NCBI RefSeq assembly: GCF_003003795.1
Contig: NZ_PVWK01000062.1
Span: 1-64,000, forward strand
Direction of reading: 5' to 3'
DNA: 64,000 nucleotides
Source of the DNA: Stenomitos frigidus ULC18
GTDB lineage: Bacteria; Cyanobacteriota; Cyanobacteriia; Leptolyngbyales; Leptolyngbyaceae
This document shows positions 43,874 through 53,662 of the stretch, piece by piece. The number at the start of each line of letters is the position of its first letter. The stretch's first letter is position 1. The position numbers were made by a program, and so were the translations under genes. Below the pieces are notes generated by a model. The model was not told the DNA's origin. It made no database searches and was given only the letters and a program-made list of their open reading frames with translations.

Positions 43874-44806
43874 TTAACCAGGTAAGGCTTTGAGCATGGA
43901 TGTGACCGCCTGCATGCCAATGAGCAGCACCAGCGCGCCTGCTGCCAAAATGCCCAAAGGTTGTAGGGTTGCCTGAAGCTGTTTTAGCTTGCGCTCCAGA
44001 TCGCTCTCGTAATAAACCGCTAGCTTGCTCAGCATGGCATCCACATTACCCGTCTCTTCGCCTGTACGGAGCATTTGCAGTGCGAGTGGTGGCAGTTTTA
44101 CAGTCATGCTCTGGCTCAACGTTTTTCCTGCCTGAATTTGACGGGAGGCGATCGTCAAGCTCTTTTGCAACTCCACATCAGGGATGTGCGATCGCAACAA
44201 CTCCAATGCTTGCAGCAGTGGCACTCCACACCGCAGTGGTAACTCCAGTTCGGTGAAATAGAGGAGCGAGCGTGCCTCAGCAATCCCTTTGAGAAACGGT
44301 ACGGTTGCCATGAACTGCTGCCTCGCTCCAGCACCAATAATCGCGGACAGATGGCCCTTAAGTAGCAAGCCAACTGCCACGATCGCAACCAGTACCCAAA
44401 AAACGGGTTGAAACACAAAAGCAGTGCTGCGTGTGATGAGTGCGATCAGCAACGCCACACCAGCGAAGGCAATGATGACGGCAGACACCATCACGGCATT
44501 GTAGAGCTTTTGCCGCCTGTGCTGAGTTTCCGCCGCGATCGCGAGTCGCTCAAAGGTTTCCGCCAAGGCTCCACTGTATTCGGCTGAACGAATGAGGGCG
44601 ATCGTCCAGGTATCAAAGTAGGGCGATCGAGTCTTGAGAGCATCAGCCAGCTCGTGTCCTGCTTCAACTTTGAGGCTGGCTTCTTTTAGCGATCGCTGCA
44701 AGTTGGCGCTGCAATCCCTCCCAGCCATGCCCAAACTCTGCTGCACTGGAATGCCCGCATTCAACAAAGCCGCAAACTGATGAAAGAACCGAGCTGTTTC
44801 CAACAT
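43874..44806 (-). CDS. type II secretion/type IV pilus inner-membrane F protein (GspF/PilC-like)
   Basis: The 310-aa polytopic membrane protein has two T2SSF repeats: FFHQFAALLNAGIPVQQSLGMAG (about 6-30) and FTELELPLRCGVPLLQALELL (about 185-210). Each is followed by a helical domain and membrane spans (AVMVSAVIIAFAGVALLIALI; GILAAGALVLLIGM). It carries the ETGNVDAMLSKLAVYYESDLE motif. It is shorter than PilC (about 400 aa) because the N-terminal extension is missing. It would anchor an assembly ATPase in pseudopilus or pilus machinery. No other pil/gsp genes adjoin, so it is a solitary paralogue of uncertain role. Confidence 0.85.
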   Translation of the reverse strand: MLETARFFHQFAALLNAGIPVQQSLGMAGRDCSANLQRSLKEASLKVEAGHELADALKTRSPYFDTWTIALIRSAEYSGALAETFERLAIAAETQHRRQKLYNAVMVSAVIIAFAGVALLIALITRSTAFVFQPVFWVLVAIVAVGLLLKGHLSAIIGAGARQQFMATVPFLKGIAEARSLLYFTELELPLRCGVPLLQALELLRSHIPDVELQKSLTIASRQIQAGKTLSQSMTVKLPPLALQMLRTGEETGNVDAMLSKLAVYYESDLERKLKQLQATLQPLGILAAGALVLLIGMQAVTSMLKALPG

Positions 44807-44814
44807 GGGGAAAG

Positions 44815-44885
44815 GAAAAACTTTGAGTTAAGAATGAAGAGTTTTGAGTTGGAAGTATTGAACTCAAAACTCAAAACTCAAAACT
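44815..44885. repeat. TCAAAAC tandem repeat tract
   Basis: Heptamers of the ACTCAAA type with their inverted form (GAGTTTTGAGTT) fill the gap between the GspF-like and moeB genes. The tract is palindromic overall, so a transcript could fold into a hairpin. Confidence 0.7.
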
Positions 44886-44887
44886 TT

Positions 44888-46063
44888 CTAATATTCCGGT
44901 ACGGAGGAATCAACTTCTCGGCTCCAGGCTGTGATGCCGCCTTTAACATTGATGCCGTCAATGCCTGCCTGTTCTTTCAGGATGCCGATCGCTTTCGCCG
45001 ATCGGCCACCCAGTTTGCAGTGAACCACTAGCTTGTGCCCATTGAGTAGATCTTTCACCTGACTCACGCCAGCACCATTCTCAATGTCAGGTAGTGGGAT
45101 CAGTACTGCACCAGGGATTTTGGCGATCTCGTATTCGTGAGGATTCCGCACATCCAGCAGCACATAATCATCCGCATCGCTGTCGAGCAACTGCTTGAGT
45201 TCTTGGACTGTCATTTCTTGCATACCAGCTTGTTCCTTTGCTTCAGCGGCTTTTGCCTGGGGAATCCCACAAAATTCTTCGTAATCAACCAGCTTTTCAA
45301 TCACAGGACGCACCGGATTGGGGCGCAGCTTGAGCTCCCGGAAGCTCATTTCTAGTGCATTGTAGAGCAGCAAACGACCACTCAATGTTGTGCCCTGACC
45401 TAGAATGATTTTGACAGTTTCTGTTGCCTGAATGACGCCAATAATCCCTGGAAGAATGCCCAGCACACCGCCTTCTGCACAGGAAGGAACCAATCCCGGT
45501 GGGGGTGGTTCGGGATAGAGGTCACGATAGTTCGGGCCGCCTTCGTAGTTGAAGACGGTTGCCTGACCTTCAAACCGGAAGATGGAGCCGTAGACGTTTG
45601 GCTTGTCGAGCAACACGCAAGCATCGTTGACCAGATAACGAGTGGGGAAGTTGTCGGTACCATCGACGATGATGTCGTAGGGTTTGAACAGCTCCAGCGC
45701 GTTTTCAGAGGTGAGTCGCGTTTCGTAGAGGTCTACCTGGCAGTAGGGATTGATTTCGAGAATGCTGGCTTTGGCAGACTCAATTTTGGGTTTGCCAACC
45801 CAGGACGTACCGTGAATGACCTGACGCTGCAGGTTAGAGAAATCGACGACATCGAAATCGACGATGCCAATGCGTCCAATGCCAGCAGCGGCAAGGTAGA
45901 GCAGGAGTGGAGAACCCAGCCCGCCTGTACCGATGCAAAGCACGCTGGCAGCTTTGAGCCGTTTCTGACCGTCTAAGCCCACTTCTGGGAGGATTAAGTG
46001 GCGGGAGTAGCGTTCGTACTCTTCTTTTTCGAGCTGAATGGTGTTGAGATTGGGATTGAGCAT
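44888..46063 (-). CDS. moeB: molybdopterin-synthase adenylyltransferase with rhodanese domain (MoeB/MoeZ type)
   Basis: The 391-aa protein is an E1-like enzyme that adenylates and then sulfurates the C-terminus of small sulfur carriers (MoaD, ThiS or CysO type). Residues 1-250 form the ThiF fold with ATP loop CIGTGGLGSPLLLYLAAAG, and DIIVDGTDNFPTRY precedes the catalytic region VPSCAEGGVLG. The usual zinc-binding CxxC pairs are not evident. Residues about 285-391 are a rhodanese domain with active-site loop HCKLGGRS. The start at MLNPNLNTIQLEKEEY is chosen because the upstream extension to 46237 is unconserved and partly repeats. The JAMM protease gene lies directly upstream on the same strand, a pairing known from sulfur-carrier activation. 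Confidence 0.92.
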   Translation of the reverse strand: MLNPNLNTIQLEKEEYERYSRHLILPEVGLDGQKRLKAASVLCIGTGGLGSPLLLYLAAAGIGRIGIVDFDVVDFSNLQRQVIHGTSWVGKPKIESAKASILEINPYCQVDLYETRLTSENALELFKPYDIIVDGTDNFPTRYLVNDACVLLDKPNVYGSIFRFEGQATVFNYEGGPNYRDLYPEPPPPGLVPSCAEGGVLGILPGIIGVIQATETVKIILGQGTTLSGRLLLYNALEMSFRELKLRPNPVRPVIEKLVDYEEFCGIPQAKAAEAKEQAGMQEMTVQELKQLLDSDADDYVLLDVRNPHEYEIAKIPGAVLIPLPDIENGAGVSQVKDLLNGHKLVVHCKLGGRSAKAIGILKEQAGIDGINVKGGITAWSREVDSSVPEY

Positions 46064-46127
46064 GGGAAGAAAAGCTAAAGGACGAAGGCTAAAGGATAAA
46101 AAGCTGGAACCTGGTTGCTGGATGGCT

Positions 46128-46610
46128 TCACATTCGAGCCGTTTCAGCAAGCTGGATGACTTCGGGTTCAAAGGATTGCTGGTCGTTGAGCGTCCAACTG
46201 CGGCAGTCTTTGGCAGTGCCTTGCTCAACGGAGACAATTAGATAGGAATACTGTGACCAGGCAAGCGCACGATCGCACTCGGATGGTATTGCCGGATAAT
46301 CGGGATGGGAGTGATAAATACCAATAATCTCTAAACTGCGCCGACGCGCCTCGCGCATCCCTGCCAGCATGTCTTCAGGTGCAATCCAGTAGCGGCGAGT
46401 TTTGGTCAAAGCGGTGTTGTCGTTGAGCTCGTTTGCGGCGTCTACAGTCCACAGGTTCGAGACTTCATAGACGTCATGCACCGCTTTTTGGTCTGCTGCG
46501 ATCGTGCCCAGCAACAAACCACAGCACTCTTCAGGATAGGTGCGTGCGGCATGGGCTTTGACTGCCTGCAGATGATCAGCGTGGAGCGTCAGAGACACAG
46601 AAGGATGCAA
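46128..46610 (-). CDS. JAMM/MPN+ metallopeptidase (Mov34 family)
   Basis: The 160-aa zinc peptidase has the full JAMM motif: Glu28 in YPEECCGLLLG, and His100, His102, Ser110 and Asp113 in GIYHSHPDYPAIPSECD. Bacterial members such as Mec+ trim C-terminal residues from sulfur-carrier proteins to expose Gly-Gly. Its partner activity here is the MoeB/MoeZ-type enzyme 65 bp downstream on the same strand, so the two probably work in one sulfur-transfer route for cysteine, thiamin or molybdopterin. No ubiquitin-like carrier gene is visible nearby. Confidence 0.9.
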   Translation of the reverse strand: MHPSVSLTLHADHLQAVKAHAARTYPEECCGLLLGTIAADQKAVHDVYEVSNLWTVDAANELNDNTALTKTRRYWIAPEDMLAGMREARRRSLEIIGIYHSHPDYPAIPSECDRALAWSQYSYLIVSVEQGTAKDCRSWTLNDQQSFEPEVIQLAETARM

Positions 46611-46646
46611 TGTTGGGCGACAGACTTCTTATTCTAGGACAAAAGA

Positions 46647-46719
46647 TGGAGAGTAGGGGAATCGAACCCCTCACCTCTGCGGTGCGATCGCAGCGCTCTA
46701 CCAACTGAGCTAACTCCCC
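46647..46719 (-). tRNA. tRNA-Ala (anticodon CGC)
   Basis: On the minus strand the acceptor GGGGAGT pairs with ACTCTCC. The D arm is GCTC...GAGC. The anticodon stem CTGCG/CGCAG encloses the loop ATCGCAC with anticodon CGC, reading codon GCG. The T arm is AGGGGTTCGATTCCCCT. CCA is not encoded. The anticodon arm contains the HIP1 octamer GCGATCGC (46684-46691). Confidence 0.95.
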
Positions 46720-46763
46720 AGGCAATCATTCAACTCGCTTTGCCATCTTATCATTCACCCGTC

Positions 46764-47483
46764 CTACACCGCTTTTGGTGCCGTTGCCATTTGCTCATAG
46801 AGCTGCTGTATGCGATCGAGTTCCAGATCAGAGAGGTAGTCTACCGCCCAGTTTGCGCGGCGCTGAAGCATGTGAAACGGATAGGTATTGGCAACACCAA
46901 CAACGGGAATGTGGGCTCGTTTCGCGGCTTCAATACCGGCAAAGGTATCTTCGATCGCCAGACAGTCTGACGGTTTGAGGTGGAGGCCAGGATTAAGCTG
47001 ATTGAGGCGATCGACGGCTAGCAGATAGCCATTGGGTTCTGGTTTGCTGGGAAGACGGTGGTCGCCAGAAACGATGACTGGAAAATGCTCACTTAGCTTT
47101 AGACGCTGCAGCACCAACTCAATTTCTACTTGCAGTGCGCCACTGACGATCGCCAGTTTCAGCCTGGCTGCCCGGAGCTTAAAGAGCAAATCTTCTAGCC
47201 CTGGATAGACGGGTAGCGTTTCCAGTTGGTCTAGCTGGTCTTTGTAGAGCAGTGCTTTGCGGGCAATCAGCTTATCCGCATAGTCGTCAGTGACTACACG
47301 CCCTCGCTGCTTCAGTAAATCGACAATGCAGGCGCGATCGTTTCGCCCCAGACAAAACTGACGGAACTCTCCTGGCTTGGGTCGCAAGTTTTCTTCCAGC
47401 AAGAGTTGGTTGATCAGTTTTTCGTGGAGTGGCTCATCGTTAATGATGATGCCATTGAAGTCGAAAAGAACCGCTTTCAGCAT
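46764..47483 (-). CDS. HAD family hydrolase (beta-phosphoglucomutase-like)
   Basis: The 239-aa protein has HAD subfamily IA layout: nucleophile motif I VLFDFNGIIINDEP, helical cap (about 15-90), motif II IVSGA, motif III Lys in PSKPEPNGYL and motif IV CLAIEDTFAGIEAAKRA. In motif I the second position of the DxD pair is Asn (DFN), a deviation that weakens the expected phosphatase acid/base. Close cyanobacterial homologues may share it, so it need not mean inactivity. The likely substrates are sugar phosphates. It lies just upstream of tRNA-Ala and appears monocistronic. Confidence 0.88.
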   Translation of the reverse strand: MLKAVLFDFNGIIINDEPLHEKLINQLLLEENLRPKPGEFRQFCLGRNDRACIVDLLKQRGRVVTDDYADKLIARKALLYKDQLDQLETLPVYPGLEDLLFKLRAARLKLAIVSGALQVEIELVLQRLKLSEHFPVIVSGDHRLPSKPEPNGYLLAVDRLNQLNPGLHLKPSDCLAIEDTFAGIEAAKRAHIPVVGVANTYPFHMLQRRANWAVDYLSDLELDRIQQLYEQMATAPKAV

Positions 47484-47583
47484 TGCGTACAGGTGAGGAG
47501 TAAGGGGTGAGGAGCGTTAAGCTCCGTCGCGCTAGACGATCTATTCTCTAACAACTACCCGCTAAGCACCAGCAACTCTCTGA

Positions 47584-48453
47584 TCAGCCCATAGCCCACT
47601 GTCGATCGCCTCTCTCACCATCCGCCACTGACGCAAACTCAACCGACTGATACGGCAACGGTTTGACGCCAAGCGTGATCTGGTGCAGCCACCACAGCTC
47701 TTGGGTATGTACGGCCTCAAAGCGAGCGGCACCCATCCAGGCATCCACACTACCGCCAGCGTAGGCCTGAATGTAAGGCTCTTCAAAGATCTGTGTCAGC
47801 CATTCTGTTTGACGCAGCATCTTTTGATTCCCGTCTAGAATCGCGACTCCGCCACCCACTGTGAGCAAGCGATAGCTCTCTTGCAGAATGGCTTGGGAGG
47901 CAGTAGGAGGCGTTTCGTGGAAAAGGAGTGACGCGGTTACCAGATCGAAAGAGGCATCAGGGAAGCCAGTCTGTTCAGCATTCCCGTGCCGCCATTGAAT
48001 GTCTAAGTTTGCTTGTTTGGCTTTGTGCTCAGCGACGACCAGCATATAGGGTGATAGATCTAACCCAATGACCTCTGCGTCGGGAAACTGTTGTTTGAGC
48101 AATAGTGTGGTAGACCCTGTGCCACAACCCAAATCCAGAATTCGGCGCGGTTTTGACTGAATCGCATCCAGCAAGCCTTGGCGCACCAGGGCTTCACCTG
48201 GAGGTAAGGCATATTGCGTGATGGGGTCATAGGAAACCGCCGCGCTAATGTTCAAGTAGCCCCCTTCAATCCCGTGAAAGTTTTGGCTACTGTAATAGTT
48301 TGGGTAGATGAGCCCTGGGTGGCTGAGTCGGTTGCTGGCAGACTGCCAGTCGATGCTTTCGTAAAAACGCCGAAGCTCATCCTGGTCGATGAGAAAAGTC
48401 TTGACAACGGGAGCAAGAAAACGCTCGAAAAGGGTGTCTTTGCGAACTGCCAT
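47584..48453 (-). CDS. class I SAM-dependent methyltransferase
   Basis: The 289-aa protein carries about 90 N-terminal residues of unassigned sequence (LAPVVKTFLIDQDELRRFYESIDW...), followed by a Methyltransf_11/25 core: RILDLGCGTGSTTLLLKQQFP, the acidic end of strand 2 in EVIGLDLSPYML, and the motif FDLVTASLLFHETP. LLTVGGGVAILDGNQ completes the fold. The substrate is not predictable. A related, shorter methyltransferase lies at 61076. It is divergent from the glycosidase gene. Confidence 0.85.
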   Translation of the reverse strand: MAVRKDTLFERFLAPVVKTFLIDQDELRRFYESIDWQSASNRLSHPGLIYPNYYSSQNFHGIEGGYLNISAAVSYDPITQYALPPGEALVRQGLLDAIQSKPRRILDLGCGTGSTTLLLKQQFPDAEVIGLDLSPYMLVVAEHKAKQANLDIQWRHGNAEQTGFPDASFDLVTASLLFHETPPTASQAILQESYRLLTVGGGVAILDGNQKMLRQTEWLTQIFEEPYIQAYAGGSVDAWMGAARFEAVHTQELWWLHQITLGVKPLPYQSVEFASVADGERGDRQWAMG

Positions 48454-48664
48454 AGGGGTTCTCAGGGTTTCTTGGTGGCTTGGGTGAACGACAATCGAAC
48501 CAGTTGCCTCTAAAGTCTAATCAATATCAACAGCAAGTGCCGTTTGAGGGATGACAGCGCCGTTTCTGCCACGCTATAAAAAACAGGTCGCAAGCAGCCT
48601 TACGTAGGGATGCAATGTCTTGCGTGTCCTACAGGGTTAAGAAACCACCTCAAACGTCCTTTGA

Positions 48665-50131
48665 ATGAAGGTCATGTCCATGACGCGATCGCGCCGTTTG
48701 TTACTCTTTCAAACCGTGTTGCTCCTCGCTACCATTAGCGCTACATTGCTGGCTTTTGGGGTGCGACCTGCGAGTTTTGCTGTTGAAACCGCTCGCAGCG
48801 CCGATCGCTTTGTGGATAGCATTTGCGTGGGCACGCATTGGAGTTATCCTGACACACCCTATGGTCAGCGCTATGAGGAAGTGAAGCAAAAACTCATCGC
48901 GTCGGGCATTCGCAATGTGCGGGATGGCTTTTACCAGAGCCGTCCACAAGACTTGGGCAAAAGCGGCATTCGGACGACGATCGTGGCCGATGTACCCGAT
49001 CGCTCCAATGGTGATGAGAAAACGATTCAGGCGATCGTCAACCAGATCAAAACCGCCAACGCCGCCGGAGCCAGGATTGACGCGGTAGAAGGTTCGAACG
49101 AACCAGATTTATTCTGGATTCCCTCTCGGTTTGACAAACAGTATAAAGGACAAGGCTTTCCCAAGGGCGTGATTGCGTTTCAAAAGGATTTGTACACTGC
49201 GATCAAGCGTGACTCAAAAACGGCATCACTGAAAGTCATTGGGCCTTCATTGGGTATGACTTACGATCCGGGTGGCGGCAACCCCAACCCACTGCCCAAA
49301 GGAAGCCTTGCAAATGCCGTCGATTGGGGTAACTTCCATCCCTATCCCGGTGGCAACCCATTCAGCTTTCCTTTTGACTACAACACCACAGCGAAATACT
49401 ACTGGAATAGCAACTTCCCCTCCATCAACATTGACGAATTTCCCTACAACTTCGACACCTACAGTCCGCCGTTTCAGCCCAAGCCGATGGCAACAACCGA
49501 AACCGGTTATTCAACGTTTAAGCAATGGGTGTCCGAGAAGGTGCATGCCAAATACATGCCACGTCTCTTTCTCGAATTTTTCCGCAAGAACGTGCAGCGT
49601 ACCTGCTCCTATGAGTTTGTAGACGAATTTGCCGATCCTCAGAAGACAAAGCGCGAAGCGAACTTTGGTCTGTTGCGTCACGATCTCACACCCAAACCTG
49701 CTTACAACGCCGTCAAGAATCTGATTGCTCTACTGCGCGATCCAGGAGCGAACTTCACGCCGAGTGGACTCGCCTACTCGCTGGACGTGCGCCCCGTGCA
49801 AAACTACCGCGAACCCTTGTCAAAACGCGTTGCCAATTACGATCGCACTCAATATGTCCATCACGTCCTTTTGCAAAAGCGCGATCGCACCTTTTATCTG
49901 GTGCTTTGGCACGAGGTTTCCAACAACGATACCAGCGTCCAGCCACCCCGCGAGATTCAGCCGCCCGCACTGCCCGTCACGCTTAAATTGGGTCAGCCCA
50001 TCCGCACGGTTGCCATTTATGCGCTGGGCGAAGATGGTCGCCTGACTACCACACCCACCCGCCTGACCAGTAACCAACTGACGTTAAACGTGCCCGATCG
50101 CGTGGTCATTGTGAAACTCGTACCAGCTTAA
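48665..50131 (+). CDS. secreted clan GH-A-like glycoside hydrolase
   Basis: The 488-aa protein has a signal sequence (about 10-38, LLLFQTVLLLATISATLLAF) and a TIM-barrel-like body. Two glutamates stand where clan GH-A enzymes keep acid/base and nucleophile: Glu146 in AVEGSNEPDLFW (NEP motif after strand 4) and Glu279 in MATTETGYS (after strand 7). GNFHPYPGG lies in between. A C-terminal beta domain of about 100 residues ends the protein. It resembles GH39/GH5-like glycosidases, but no subfamily can be assigned by eye. It would act on polysaccharide outside the cytoplasmic membrane, possibly on the cell's own sheath. Confidence 0.75.
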   Translation: MKVMSMTRSRRLLLFQTVLLLATISATLLAFGVRPASFAVETARSADRFVDSICVGTHWSYPDTPYGQRYEEVKQKLIASGIRNVRDGFYQSRPQDLGKSGIRTTIVADVPDRSNGDEKTIQAIVNQIKTANAAGARIDAVEGSNEPDLFWIPSRFDKQYKGQGFPKGVIAFQKDLYTAIKRDSKTASLKVIGPSLGMTYDPGGGNPNPLPKGSLANAVDWGNFHPYPGGNPFSFPFDYNTTAKYYWNSNFPSINIDEFPYNFDTYSPPFQPKPMATTETGYSTFKQWVSEKVHAKYMPRLFLEFFRKNVQRTCSYEFVDEFADPQKTKREANFGLLRHDLTPKPAYNAVKNLIALLRDPGANFTPSGLAYSLDVRPVQNYREPLSKRVANYDRTQYVHHVLLQKRDRTFYLVLWHEVSNNDTSVQPPREIQPPALPVTLKLGQPIRTVAIYALGEDGRLTTTPTRLTSNQLTLNVPDRVVIVKLVPA

Positions 50132-50135
50132 TTGC

Positions 50136-50380
50136 ATGACTACCGACATCCCATCGCTACAGCAACGTGCGCTGCTCATCCATCAACGACTCTGTGTCGA
50201 GTACGGTTGCCCGATCGCTTACTTCCACAGCTTTGATCCGCTGAGTGAACTCGTGTCAACTACGAGGTTATGATGCTGCATGGTCAGCGCTGCTGTTATC
50301 ACAAGAACCCAGCCTGCGATCGATGCTCCGTCCTGGATCTCTGTCTGTTTGGACAAGCAAGATTGCATGGGAAGGCGTAG
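50136..50380 (+). pseudogene. endonuclease III-like gene with internal deletion
   Basis: Codons from 50136 encode SLQQRALLIHQRLCVEYGCP and IAYFHSFDPLSELVS, the N-terminus of a cyanobacterial endonuclease III-type (HhH-GPD) protein, ending at a TGA (50271-50273). Overlapping this in another frame, YEVMMLHGQRCCYHKNPACDRCSVLDLC follows, which is the iron-sulfur cluster loop C-x6-C-x2-C-x5-C of the same family. The whole catalytic core between them (about 120 codons with the helix-hairpin-helix, Lys and Asp) is missing. This is a deletion remnant just before the convergent mutS2 gene. Confidence 0.75.
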
Positions 50381-50394
50381 CACTGGAGAGCCTC

Positions 50395-53139
<2,745 letters not shown>

Positions 53140-53399
53140 ATTGCATCAAACAGGTTACGCTCTCTTCATTTTAGGGAGTTCTCGGGCTCTACGACACACG
53201 CCCCAGCAAAAGAGTCAGTAGACGCTGGCTGACGGTACGTGAGTTGCATCACCAGCGGTTTGCCAGTGTATCACCACACGATCGCCGTCCCATCACCGAT
53301 TGGGTGCCAATGTGTCACACGATCGGTGACGAACTGTCACACTAGCTTCCAAACCTGAACTTCATACTTAGTTCATCATCTTCAGGCAGGAACGGCAGC

Positions 53400-53600
53400 A
53401 TGAGTCGGATTGACCAGGTTGTGCAAACGGCCATTTGTAGCGGCTATCTGACGACTGAAGCGGAGCAGCGGTTGTGTCAGTATTTTGATGGCAACTGCAA
53501 CCTGCACGATATTATAGCTCTGACGATGCTACAACGGGCGTTGTCATCGGGGCAGGTGAAGCGCTTGTCGCAAGAGGAGACGCAACCCTGCGAAGTTTGA
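53400..53600 (+). CDS. small hypothetical protein
   Basis: The 66-aa soluble protein reads MSRIDQVVQTAICSGYLTTEAEQRLCQYF and ALTMLQRALSSGQVKRLS. It is predicted helical, with no signal peptide or membrane segment. The pattern (helical stretch, 'GYL', 'E..L', 'L..AL..G.V') resembles small conserved cyanobacterial proteins of unknown function. It is preceded by short repeats of the type GTGTCACACGATCG (53262-53342), which may be regulatory. It is a plausible small gene, and function cannot be given. Confidence 0.6.
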   Translation: MSRIDQVVQTAICSGYLTTEAEQRLCQYFDGNCNLHDIIALTMLQRALSSGQVKRLSQEETQPCEV

Positions 53601-53662
53601 GCAAGGCGCTGATGTCTTCGTAACGGTTTGTAGGCTTGAATAGAATGCTAAAAGAGTCTGCT

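Noticed and set aside
46064-46237. 58-residue N-terminal extension of MoeB
   Set aside because: It translates repeat-like DNA (AAAGGCTAAAGGA units) and overlaps the end of the JAMM gene. The conserved start is MLNPNLNTIQLEKEEY.
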